A model generated the notes under the pieces. It saw only the letters and a program-made list of their open reading frames with translations. It was not told the origin of the DNA and searched no databases. The translations under genes were made by a program, and so were the position numbers. DNA of 64,000 bases from Luscinia megarhynchos (taxonomy: Eukaryota > Chordata > Aves > Passeriformes > Turdidae): assembly GCA_034336665.1 (NCBI GenBank), contig CM067568.1:44124770-44188769 (forward strand), written 5' to 3'. Position 1 is the stretch's first letter; each line of letters begins with the position of its first letter. Positions 26,301-39,625 of the stretch are shown here, piece by piece.

Positions 26301-29300
26301 CATATTAATTTACTACTGGAGCTACTGGGTTCTTATACTGCCTAATTATTAATCAGTCATTTACACTGATTCAAATTAGCCCAGTTAATTTTTTTACTAA
26401 TAATTTCATTGCTATAACCAGACACAGCAAGAGCAGGTTAACCTGAGCTTAAAGCTGGACTCAGAGATGAAAGGTTTGATCACTCATTCTTACCTGAATT
26501 CCTGTCCTGCAGCTAAATAACTACTTTTGGATAACTAAGTGAAAAAATTAAGTTCTCAAGTAGAATATGAAATGCAGTGGATCTGCAAAATTTCCTATTA
26601 AAGGTGTAAAGGACTCCTCATGGGAGAGCCTCAGCCAGGAAGATGGGCAGGCTGAAAAATGGCTTGGCCTGCTGAGTCACCAAGCAGCCAGGTAGCAGAG
26701 GGGGCAGTCCCAGGACAGAGCCATGTCCCACTTCTGGTGTTGAGGGGACCTGGAAGCAGGTCTGCCTGTTAGGGGGTGTGTGGGGGAGCCCCTGGGACCT
26801 GGAATCGCAGCGAGGTTGCCAATGTGAAAGCTGAGCTGCCCAGAAATGAGCTGTGGACTTGGCACAGGGCAAGAAAGGAGAGAGCATCTGCCAGTCAGAC
26901 CTTCTTGAAACAAGCTTGAAATAAGCATTTCCACCCCAGCTTGATGCAAAAACCCTCAGTTGGCCCCTGCACAGTTTCAGTGGTACTAACATGCTTTCCA
27001 AACTTCTATGCTGTAGGCTTGCACAACCTGGAGTTGGAAAAGTGCTGAGAACCAAAATGATCAGGAGAACAATCACCAAAGTATTTTAAAAAATGCTATA
27101 TGCTTGTAGGCAAACAAAATTCTCCCAATCACATTTAAATCAGTAACAATTTTTAAAAATTATTTGTTTGTTTGGAGGGGTTTTTTTGTGTTTTTCTGTT
27201 TTAAAATAATGCCACTGCAAGGAACCTCAAAGTACCACAGAATTTGCCATGGTGCATTGCAGAAGCCAGGTGGGGCTAGCCCAGGTTCAATCCTGATTAT
27301 AAATATCATTTAAAAAAAAAAGCCAGTGCAGTGCCAGCATCTGATATTCATGAGAAACTCTATCAGAACAAATCTCTAGAACGAGATAAAAAAACATCAC
27401 ATATTTGGGTTCAGTGTGCACAAGGCTGTAAATTTTATTTCTCTGGTTCTGACATCATGACTGCAGCATAAAGAGACACTTGGGCAGACACAGGCCTTGC
27501 CACACAGTAGTTACAGGCTGCACTTTGGAAAAGCTGAAATGACTGAACTGGTGTGTGAGCCCTGTAGCAAGCCATCATTTGTGGTTGCCTCAAACCAGCT
27601 CTTGGAACAGCCAGGCAGAGTCTAGCTGGTGTGAGAGTGCTGCAGGGGGATCCCAGTTTCCTCGCATGGGGAAGCCTGTGTGTGAAGCCTGTGGGATTCC
27701 CAGTTGTGAAGAGCGATGGTATTTGTGATGGATGCAATAAAGAGATGATATTTCAGGATGTTTGAGCGTGGCTATAACTAAACACTGGAGCTTTGACCCA
27801 TCACATAATCTTGCATGTGAATAGGGCTGGGTCTCCCACCTAAGGCTACAAATGAATCTATCCCTAAATGCCAACAGGTGCTTCAACTCCACTTCTCACC
27901 TTCTGTTTTGAAAAATCTTCACCAGAACTGTAATCTCACTAATACTCACTCTTGAGGCTTGCAAACTAGATTAGGGCTTTAAAGCACCAGTCTTGCTGGT
28001 ATTTCTCTCAAATCCTACACCATCTCTGTTGTTGTCTCACATCCCTAAAGAGATTAACAGCGTTTCCAAGGTTTCAAATATGGATATTTCTTTCCAGAAC
28101 TGTCTAGCATGAACAATGCTGTTTTCATTTAAATACTTCTACCCACATCACTCTGTTTTTAAAGCCATGACAATTGCTGTCATACCACAGCTACCTAATG
28201 GCAGGAGCTGGAGTTCTGGGCCTAATAGCTGTCATCTGCTGACACCCAACTGAAAATTTCAATGAGGTCCCCTCACTTACAGCAGCCAAATTTCTGGCAC
28301 ACAGAAATTGTGTGTCTCAGATCCAGAGTAGAATCCTATTCATGTATACTCAGTATAGAAAATGGAATTTAAAACCAAACCAAGCCAGAAAAGCCCAGCA
28401 TGGAATCCTGCCCAAACTGAAGTCAATCTTGCACTCCATTTTCCTGAACTGGGGTTTCACCCTGAGTATTTTGCTGCCTACTCCCACCTCTAAAATTGTC
28501 TGCAAATGTTTCACATTATACAATAGCTTTTTATTAATTTTTTTAAATATCACCTTCTTTTTCGCGAGCCTTACACAAAAATTTCTGAAGGAGGAGGAGG
28601 GTTTGCATCACTCACCAGCACAGAGTGAATAGAAATCTCATATAACTTTCAACAGAGAATGAACTGCAAGGGTTTGCAGTACTTTTGCCATGGTGTAGCT
28701 CTAGACTGCAATTTGGCCCCATCTCCTGCGTTATGCTACTGTTGGCTGCTGGAATTTGAGGTAAAAAAAAAATCAAACAAAACAAAAAAACACAGAAGAA
28801 AAAGCTGTCTATATGCAAACTACTGTCATTCCACTCACAGATCTTTTTCTCCTTTAATGTGTTATGTATAGTTTGCTCAGGTGTTAATTAAAACAGCAGC
28901 ATGAGCTTCCAGTAAGCTTTATGGGGATTTTTTAAAAGATGATGTTGTCTCTTTGCATCTATTCTGCTATTACCATGCACTGGTAACAGGAGGGTTTTTT
29001 TCTTTCCTCATTGTAAGAGAAATATTACTCACAACTATGGAGCTTAAGTTCCTATCAGAAGGCAAAACTAAACATTAAATTTTCCTAGCAACTAAGCCCC
29101 ATATATACCATGATTACAAGTTATAATGCTGTTTTCCCATACTTTGATATCTAAGCTTGGCCTTATCCAACTTCCCCATCAATCACTGCACACTACTCTT
29201 TGGTATCATGTCATCATATTTCCATAATCATTAATCATGTTACCCAATAAATCCGTGGGCAATTATTTAAGCTGCTCTCTTAGCAGCTGTCCACTTCGCA

Positions 29301-32300
29301 TATTGCCACCTTGGCTGCTCATTTACCAGCTTGCCTTTGATCTGGGAACTGTTCAATCAGATCAATAACATGCAAGGAAAATGCAAATGGTTTGAAACAA
29401 GAGAAATTCTTTCATGTGGAATATTCACATTTGAAACAAGCCTTTCAACTCTGCAGCTGAGGCTTTCCTTTATAGTGATAAAGTTCTTTATAACGATTTA
29501 ACAGATTACAGCTAGGTAATGGCAAAGCATATTGCATTTAGCAGCAGAGCAAGTGGTAGGTGTGAGAAGGAGCTGGGAGCTCCCAGTCACACATGCACTG
29601 GCAAGCTCTCCTCCTTCCCAGTAACCCAGGAGATGAGATGCCAGACTATTCCCTGTGGGAGACAGATGAAGTGAGAGACAAAGGCCACTTGCACATTCAG
29701 GTCTGTGGGAAACTGCCTTGTTTATCCCTGTGCCTTTCCAGTGGTCTCAGACCTGCCTTCCCCATCCCTTTGTGGGTTCTGGTCCTCTTGGCATGCTCTT
29801 TCCCATCAAGCTCTCCTGCTCTCTTTCCCACCCTCTCCAGCTGTCCTGTGCATTATTATGATGAGGCTACTGACTTTGGAGGATCATTTTTGTTGGTCAG
29901 GCTTTGATAATAAGTTTTCTCATGTGTGAGAACACCTCTTTGGCTTCAGGCAGATGTACAGCTCCCATCTGTCTGTCAAGAAGATTCATGAGGAACAGGC
30001 AAGATTACTAAGTACAGTTTACTATCTGCAATGACTAAATGCCAAATGTAGATATAAATTGTAGTGCACTTGGAAAGCTGATTAATTAAAAAACCTTAAC
30101 GCCACTGACAAATGCTCAAGTTTCAAATGTTTCTTTATCAGAATCATCTGACTCTTCCTAGACTGAGAGCAGATTATCATCAAGTAATTTTCAGTCTTCT
30201 CTAGTAAAGCTTTCTTAAGCATTTTGTTATTTTGAAACAAATCTTTTTCTGCAGCCCTGTTTTCAAATGGTACCCATTCTTAGTCACGACTTAGCATAGT
30301 GGTGTATAAATTTCCCCTCTAAAGAAGACAAAAAGGGAGAAAGCAAAAGTGATATACATCTTTAGGAATTATTATACTCCATGCTTTGTTTATTGTAGTG
30401 AGGGCTGGTGATAAATGATGCCACATGGCTGTGTAGTTCATCATTTTACAACAAACCTGCACTGCTCCCATTTGTACTGCAGTCCCACCTCCAGGCCCCC
30501 AGTGGGGCAGCCCCGTGTGCTGAATGCTGTACACATCTATTGACTGACAGGCCATCCTTCAAAGACCTTGTGGGCTAGAGACAAGAGATTCCTACTGATC
30601 AGAGAGGTCCCCTTTCTTCAAACAGATGAACAGCAGATTTTGTTTCCATGACACTTGTAGCCACAGATGGGCTGGGGGAGCAGAAGGAGGACAATTTCAA
30701 TAATGCTGTAGGTAGAGGATGAATAAAGAAGTCTGCCTTCATGAGACACAGGAAGGATACAGTGGAGACCACTGGAAGAATCTGGAAATAGGCAAAGGCA
30801 GTTTTCCTATGGTATATGTGGAAAACAGATTTCGGTGGCACAGCAGTAAGGCCTTCATTCAGGATAAGTTATTTGCCTCTTGCCTCTCTTTATCACTTTA
30901 TCAATAATTTAATCCCCAAGTTCCTGCTGATAAATATCTGATATGTGTAGAGAGATACAGGAGTGAATACACAATGTATGAGCAGGTGTTGGAGTAGAAC
31001 TCATTCTTTTAAAATAAATTGTTACCAGGTTATGACAACAACTGTTATGAAAATATTTATCTGCATAACATCTGCATTGACCAGGTAACATAAGGAGGTA
31101 ATATTTATTCTTAATTTCAGCACAATTTGGAAAGGTAGGTCAAATCTGATTCAATTTAGTACTTTCCTCCTGACAAGGTACATCATAACCTGCTCTAGAA
31201 AGAATGGAATAATTTGGAAGGCTGTCTAAATTGTTTTGTTTAATTTATACATCCAGTGAAAATCCAGGCCACCTGCCATTCACAACAATGTGAACACTGT
31301 CATTCAGTTAAAAATTGGTAATACAACCTGCAAACAGAATGTTTTGGAATGGTTAAGCAAGTGACAGAGACAAATAGGTGAGCTGAAAATTGAGTCATGT
31401 AACTGGACAGTCCTTTGGGGGTTATGTTTCAGATTTGCTGTTGCTCACAACTTGAAGTACAGCTCTGTGCTGAGAAAATTATTCTTATTCCAAGCTTTTG
31501 CTCTTGAGACATACACAAGAAATCTGTAGGCATAAGAAGATGCACAGTCTACAACAGCAGGTTATGTTATGAGCCAGCATAATAAATGGCACAGTTCCTT
31601 TGGCTTTGGCAGCTTCCAGGAAGCTTCTACAACTTCATGTGAGCAATGAGATTTTCTACTGCTGAGACACTCTCCATTGCCTGTTTGTGAATAGTGCTGG
31701 GTACAGCCAAGTTATGAGATCCAATAACAAATGATAATGAAGAATTTTGGAGAAAGAAGCTGGCTGACCACAACTGGAAGTCATTTAGGTATTTAAACAT
31801 GTCTGGTGCCACTGAAAATCCTTTAGATTTCACAAAATAACAATCAATATGACTCAGGTGATCTAAATCCTTTTTGAAAAGATCCAAAAGAAGGAAGGAA
31901 ATGTCTCAGCTCATTTAACTACAGCAGCACTCAATATCTGCTACTGGAAACCCAAACCCCACTGCTGACCTGTCATGCAAAAGAAAGAAGAGCATTCCTG
32001 AGTGCTCAGAAGCAGCAAAAGCAAACAGGAGTGGTGGAAATCATATGTAGAAGAAATATTTAAGTTGAAAAAAACATGAAGATTGGGAGTAGAAGGAAAT
32101 AAGAGAGCTGGCTTGGGGGAGAGAGGAGTAGCATGAGGCAGATGTTCCCTTTCTGGTATGTGTAATACTACCTCTACAAAACCTGCTCCTGAGAGGAGCA
32201 CAGCCTGGCACTGACAGGGAGCTGCTTGTACTGCTGCTGCTGATAGCAGAGGTTAGCAAATCGAGGGTGGTGAGGGGCACACTGCAAGGAAATGAAGCAG

Positions 32301-35300
32301 CAGCAGGGAACGAGATATGGCTGGAGAATGAGAAATAAGAGGTTTAAGTCCATTCTATTTTGTACAGATTGCAGTGGGAGCATGGTGTTTTCTGATGACA
32401 TAAGCCAGTACTCAGCAACCTGGCCTGATGGACACCAGCCCACACACCTGAGGAAAAACCCCAGGCTGACATTCCCGCAGTGTTTGTTCCTCCAACTACT
32501 ATTCCTTCCATTCATCCACTTCATTACTTTCCAGGCAGGTGACAGCAAAATGAAAGTAGATGACACTTTTTGAAATAGTTTTTAAACTGAGATCTCCTCC
32601 TTTAATTTTTTTTGGATTTGTTGTAAGGATTGGGATTTATGAATGGATTTAGGCAGAGATGCTCCAATACCATACTGCAAGACCTCAGTGATCAGTACAA
32701 ATGGCTTAAAAGACCTCAAAAAAGGAAGACAGCCAAGCCAAACACGCTAATAACAGCAAGCATCAAACATCATGAAATATTATGTGAGATTTATACCAGA
32801 ATTCCAGCTGTATCATCACTGTGGTCTTTAAAGGCTACTGAAATATCCAAAATGCCTTAAAAATCTTTTGACTTTGTTTTTTCTTAAAATTAATGAATCC
32901 CTTGTACTGCTGTCTGTGTGTGAGAAATTGTAAGCCAGTTTGATCAGGGTGATCAGATACAATAATTAACTATTTTACCACAGTATGTCAGAGATTTAGA
33001 AATCATAGTGAAATCCTGATCCTAGTGAAACCAATATTCTCAGGGATTTAAGATGTCAGCTCCTCACTCTCTAAATTTTGTATAATCTGGATAGATAATT
33101 TTTAATATGACTGCATAAATCATGCAACTGGATCGGTCTCATAGCAAAAAATATTTCTATTAATAGCTGTTTCAAGAGTATGCCACGAGTAAGTGTTCCA
33201 AAGGAAACACACAACTGTTCTGCAATAGAAAAGTTATTATAATGACCCATTTTCCACTAAGCAGTTGTAGAATATTTTAACCCCTTCCTGCTTGTTTATT
33301 TTGCATGTAATTTTCCCCCAAACTTATTCAAAACCAACCCCAGGACTTCAGCAATGTACAGTTAATTGCTGTGACTGAGTTTTTTAACCTGGTGAGAGGC
33401 TTTCAAAGAGTTGGTCTCTACCAGTGATCCCAGTAGGACATCCCTGTTGAATCTCTGCCCTCTGGGATGACAGAGGACAGCACTGGTACTCCAGATTTTT
33501 CTCAGTGGCTTATCTTTTTTAAGTTCTTCTGAGATGTAGCTCACCCAGATGCTCACTTCATATTTGTTTTTCTTAGTTGCCTGTAATAAAATGAGTTTAT
33601 TTCTTTAAAACTGTCTTTCACTGTGGAGTATTAATGTTTCTTCTTCTGGCATTGCTGGTTCTAAGCAATAAACAAAAGCTGCCACTCAAAACAAGAGTAA
33701 AGAGCAGCAGGGAAGTCAAAGGGCACAGCTATGAGAAACTAGCCAAAATAAATCCTTCTGGAAATGTGCTAATAACAGTTACACATTGCTCCCACCAGAA
33801 AAAAAAACTAAGGCAGGCAGTAATGGACTCTTAGGCCTTGAATGAAAGCAGACAGAAAAGCTGCAGTGTGAATGCAGACCAAGTGACAAGACATAAAACT
33901 GCTTTAGAAATAAATTCCAGCAGTGAAAGTCTACCAGCAGGGAAAGATCATTTGTAAGGTTTAGTTAGAACAAGGCAAGAGTAAACACTGTGTGCATTCC
34001 CCTGGTTTTCTGAGACAGAACAGGTTTTCCTCAGGCCACCAACTCCTCCTTTGGGAAACAGGGGCAAAGTATTTCAGAAGCCCTATCTAAATACAGGTAG
34101 TGAAGGATGTAGAAAGTAATACTACGATATATTGGGTCAAATGTGGGTCATAACAGGGAAGTTTAATCATCTTCCTTGGCAATGACATACATAAATAAGC
34201 AAATAAAAAGGGATCTTGGAGTGATCACACGTGCTAAGATCTGCAAAAACAAACTGGTTTCTTTAGCTTAACTAGCCAGGCAAATGGATGGGGGTCTACT
34301 TCTATGGTTTTGCTTCATATTCTGCTATTAATTCTTATTAGAATTAGAAACCCTCTTCTTCAAAGGACATCTCTTTTGAAAAAGGGTTTCCCTTCCTCCC
34401 CACCACAGTTTCTGCATACCCAGGGACAAGGCCTCCCCACATTTACCTGCTATGACCAGGTTTTGTTACACAGGAGCTCACCAGCTTTCTCTTTGGACAG
34501 TGCCATCCCACCTTTCTGCAGCTCTGCATGAAAGGAGATGGGGTTGGGTTGCATCAGGATCCCTTTTATCCCCTCATAGCCCAGACTGTCCTGCTTAGAG
34601 ACACTCTCTTCTGTGGAATAAAAGTAATTTCATTGAGGGCTCATTTAAGAGGATTAGGGGAACAGGGAAATTAAAAAATCAAGAAACAGCCTGGGGAAGC
34701 ATCTGAGCTGGAGCAGTGCAGAGGTGGTGGCTGGCACAGGGACACTTAGGACACGTGCCATAGAGAACATCCATCTTCAGCCAGGACCCAGTGCACAGTC
34801 TTCCCATGGAGACAGTGTCAGGCAAAGAGGCCAAGGCTGCCTTTTCCATGCACAGGCACTGCAGTCAGAGCAGGAAATGAACCATTCTGTGCCGTGTGGC
34901 AGCTTTTTTTGCTCTGCAGACCTGCACTCTTGGTGTTCTTCCTAGAGAAATCTGCTCTGTGCCAGAAGAAAAGGGACCTGTTCAACCTCCTGGCTCTGTG
35001 GTCTTGTGCAGGGGAGGAATCCTTTCCCTCCTAACTAATTTCTCAGTGAGGACTACATTCCAGCATCAAGGCCAGCAGAAAAATCTAAACTCTCTCATGA
35101 TAGAAAGAGAGGAAAGACTTTCCCAACACATGAGCTTATCATGCCATTTACTCACTCACTCAAAAAAACTTTAAAAAAATCCCTTGTGCAAAATTAAGAA
35201 GAGGAAACCAGACAAATAAAAAGACTTTTGGATTTTTCTTTTCCCACTGTATAGTCAGAGAAATAAAAGCGGATATTCGTGAAAAGCCACCATGAGCCTG

Positions 35301-38300
35301 CAGTCTGATAAACAACAATAACCTTTTTCTTGACACTAATTCCTTTATTATATTTTTAGAAGAATTTAAAAGCCACTTATTTTTGAAAAGTGTGATTTCA
35401 GGAAAAAGTATAATTTTCACATTTCCTCTGATGTGTTATATGCCCTGCTGTGTTATGACATTTCAAGTTTCATCAAGTCACATTAATTTACATTCTTACA
35501 TGTTTTCTCAGTGGAACCTGCTCTTTGGGTCTATTTTCATTTATTACTTGATCACTTTAATGTATTTGTTTTACTGAATACTTGGGTCACATTAACTGAT
35601 CTTTCCATACCCCATGCTTGCAATTCATTAGCAAACATTTCTCTTCTCTGCACGAAGAAAGGAAAAAAGGAATGAGAGAAGGGAAAATGAGAGAAAGACA
35701 GAAGACTTGGAAAGAAAGCAAACAGCAGTTTAGTACACAGCCTGGGATGCAGCCTGCTCTGTTGCTTGGGCTTTGGTTATGAGGAAATTTTATCTGGTGT
35801 GACCAACGTAAATTGGCAACACAATAAAATAGATCTCATACAATAAATGCAGCTAATTGGTTGTAAGCTGCCCATTATTTCAACCTCCTCAACTTTGGTA
35901 AATGTGTTCACAGCAGTAAATCTGTGTTAGAGATTTGTTTTGGTACCAAGTGGACTGTTGGATCCTATCATTCAGAAAGCCAACCAATTGTCCAGTCTTG
36001 TGCAATGATCATGTGAGGGAGGGCTGGGCATCAAGTCCCATTTGTGGGCTTATTCCTTGCAGCAATATTTTGGTTGTCTGTGCCTCATCTTAGCTTGCAA
36101 TGATGCCTAAATTCCCAGATTAGAGCCCTCTAAATTCAGTTTGTTCAGAGTGGGCAGCAGAGCTGAAGTGCAATATTACCACTCTTTGCCTCTTGGGATA
36201 GATCATTTGAGGTAATTCTCAAATGATAAGATATTAGATGAGGGAATCAGCCCATTTTTCCCTGTATTTATTAATTTAATGACTGAATGAACCATGGTGT
36301 TTCTCCCCACTCTTGCTACCCTCTGCTTGCAAGTGGCACATGAATACAAAGTGAGAAATCAAATTTGGAAAATTTTGCAGCTTCTTAGTAAATTCCCATT
36401 CCTTCCTCAATATTAGGATATTTGATGGCACCATGAGCATCAGGTGAAAACGTCCTGTGCAGGCAGCTGCTAATCCCCCACTCCAGAAACCAGCAGCAAG
36501 TTTCAATGGCTGTACAAGGTGTGTCTTTCTCAGCCAAGCATGGTGAGAGGTGAAAGCCTCAGACATCAGGCAGAAAGGAGCCCCCTGCACTTAAAAAACT
36601 CACGTTGCCTGCAGCTCTCCACCAGCGAGGGAGGCCCATGCAGATCCATTTGATCACCATGATAATCCATCCCCTCTGCTGTTAATGCACTCCCTTGACC
36701 TACCCCATATTGAGATCTTGCTGTAACTCCAACTTTGAGTTTGCAGCCACAGCACGATGCAGGCAAGTGGAACACTCAGCAATTTAGCAGGTTGTAGCTT
36801 GAATTGCCCCAGCTAGATCCATGTGGATACACACCTACTCCTCCCACACCTACCCCTAGCACTGGAGACATTGCATAGAGCCCAGCTGTTGACTAATCTA
36901 AAGCTACATAGTTCCATCTCCTGTCTTAAAAACAGCTCTGCTAGTGGAAGAACAAGGGTGTGGGGAGGAATTGCCCCAATAGAGACATTTCTGGCTTTTT
37001 GGTTTCTTTGTCGTTAAGTTGTTCATAGCAATCAGGCCAGGCACTACTTTATTGACAGCTAGGTTTCATTTTAAACCTCTTCTCCACCCTTTGGTAACTC
37101 TGGGAGGGCTAACACTGCAAAGCTCTAAGGGCAGAGGAGAGACTCCCAAATGTGACCAAAGCCACAGAGAGCCCAGCTTGTCCTTTGTGATGTCCTCGTG
37201 TCCCTGGGTGAGTAGGAAGATGATACTAAAGCTTCCTGTAGAGACTTGGATGGAGCAGCCTCATGTGTCAGAGCATTGGGAAGAGGGGACAAGGGAGAGT
37301 GATGCCAGGCTATTCATCACTGATGGCAAACGAGCTGGTGGCAGCAGGAGAGTGATCAGCACAGCCCAGGGGAAGCAGCACAGATATGAGAGCATGCCTG
37401 CTATCCAGTGCACACTGGTGACAGGAGGGAATGTAATCTGTGTGTTTATGTTCAGAGATTAGAGACAGCAACTGGCTCAACAGGACATGCTGTCCTGCCA
37501 TGGGGAATAGAGAAGGATGCCTACGTAAAATGGCCTGGCAGCAGTGACAGAGGGACAGGCACATTCCTTTTCTGCTGTGTGCAGCAAGGAGAGGGATTAC
37601 TGCTGAGGGGGAGGCAGGCATGAACAGGGCACAGAAATTAGGAGTCCAGATGTCCACTCTGTTTATAGAGTTTCTGAGGGTTTTGGAAATAAAATAGAAA
37701 TAAATCATACCGTAAATTCAGATACACGTGCAAGGAATCCACATTTACTCAAGAGTAAGGTTATTTTATGTGACCTTAAGCAAAATGAATCAGCTGGACT
37801 GAGTCTCCTCAGTCTTCTCCAGCACCTGTGAACCTGAGAGAACAGATTTTGCAGAGCTAAAAGTCAGTCCCTCCCTTCCACAGGGAAACAGCTGTCTAAA
37901 TGTCTTGGTCCCTCCTAAGAATATAGGGTGGGAGAACTGTAAGGGTGCAGGGGCTGGTGTGATCCACTCGTCCATGGCTTTGGCAGCTACATTTCATATT
38001 AGCCCTGCTTCAGTGGCCATTAAGAAATTTAACCCATTCTGGAAGCTAGGTGCAAAACTGAGCAAGTTTAGATTGGTCACAATATAGTCAATCAGAATTT
38101 AAATAAAGTATTGTAAATAGTATTCAGGCTTAATGAGGGCTGAGAGAAGGAATGCCAAAATGCCAGAGGCTGCCTTACCTTTCCCCTTGGAGGAATATGA
38201 TTCCTGACACGAGCAGATGAAAAGAAATAAATAGTTTAGAAGCTCTGATGCCTTCCAAACACCAGGTGCAGCACTATCAGTGCAGCCCCATCTTATCCAG

Positions 38301-39520
38301 ACTACAATTGACCTTTTAGCTTCTTCTTTTTTTTTCTGTCTTTTCTCATAGGAGACACCAGTCATCGCTGTCATGATAAAAATAGAAAAGTGCCATCTGT
38401 GTGTGCCTAAAGGTTTATGAAATGAGAGAATAAGAAACTAAACCAAGTGGCTCTCCTTGCTATCACTTCCCAGATCCCCTCTTGAACAACTTTCCTGTAT
38501 CCTTTAAGGTGCTGTCCAACTGATGCTGAGCAGCAAGGTGAGAGCCTGTCACAAGAAATATGCACAGGAGAATGTGCCAGATTTTCCTGTTTTGCTTACT
38601 GCCAGTTGACAGCAGGACAGAAAGTCATCCCTAGCCAGTCAGGAAAGTTACTTTTTAAGTGATGTACATGCATGGTATGTGGAGACTGAGATCAATGGAG
38701 GACAGTAGAAATTTAAATTGACAGTACACTAATAATTGTTGACATTAACTAATCAGATAAGAATTTTAAAGTTCACGCTGTGAGCACTGATATTTTCTGT
38801 GTGAAGTGAAGACAGTTTGAACTGATATTTTTTCAATTAATAAGTGTTTGAAAGGGTGGTAAAAGAAATTATTACTGTAGTAATCAGAGCTCTCTGTGTG
38901 AAATCGCTTCATAGTTTTTGAGATTCATAAAGCTGGAGATAGTCTTTATTCAAAATAGTATGAGCCTTTACCTGACTGCCTAATGAAAACATTAAAGTTA
39001 TCATTGCTTTAAATAATATTTTTATTTATTCACCAGTATGCTGTTTTCATGATAATCTCTGTGAAACAGGCAGGGCCCAGGGCCCAGCCTCTGAAGAAAT
39101 TTTGGGAGTTATCTGAAGGGCTGTCTGGCACCCTCCACCCATGGACAATAACTTGCCCTGCGGCCCAGGCAGTGCTCTGCCAGGTGGAGCTACCCAGAGA
39201 TTGTGCCAGGCCATGGGCAGCAGGAACACAGCATGCCAGCCCTGTTATTCCCAGTAAAATGCCACTGGCTTATATGGCTGCCACCCAGAGGGACCCTGCA
39301 TCAGCACTGGGGTACGTGCAGTTGTGTTTGTTCCAGCAGGTTTCACTTCTCACTAAGGGCAATCAGACCCAGGCTGATTTAATGGCATCTTTAGACTGCA
39401 GCACACACCAGATGAGAACTTCCCTGTGGTGTTCAGTGCATCACCAGCATGCATGGAAGAGCCCTGCTGGTTCCTACAAATATGAACATGTTAATTTGTA
39501 AAGATGAGGATGTTCTTTGC

Positions 39521-39625
39521 ATCACAGGGTCATTTAGGCTGGAAAAGACCCTTAACACCATTGAGGCAATTGTTAACACTACCAGGCCTCCAGCACTTAC
39601 CCATTGTGTCATCAGAGCACATAAT
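39521..39625 (-). mobile_element. Short CR1 LINE 3' end, reverse orientation
   Basis: The + strand reads as the complement of a CR1 3' end: CATCACAGGGTCATTTAGGC, then TGGAAAAGACCCTTAACACC, then a degenerate AACACTACCAGG segment. Only about 100 bp remain. The left boundary is clear; the right one fades near 39625. Confidence 0.8.

Larger units (their letters stand above)
15961..39520. other. Long gene-poor FOXN3 3' flank
   Basis: About 23.5 kb has no recognisable exon, RNA gene or mobile element. Small features are the tandem duplications at 19727 and 23344, the A17 run at 22110, and an inverted repeat at 18247-18274 (9-bp arms AATTATAAG/CTTATAATT). Motif-dense stretches near 25220-25480 and 29200-29520 may be regulatory. 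The largest frames (up to about 153 codons near 26.6-27.1 kb) look like chance. Confidence 0.65.

Noticed and set aside
26618..27079. 153-codon minus-strand frame with a hydrophobic N-terminus resembling a signal peptide
   Set aside because: The rest has the Ser/Pro/Leu-rich composition of a chance frame, overlaps another open frame and matches no family.
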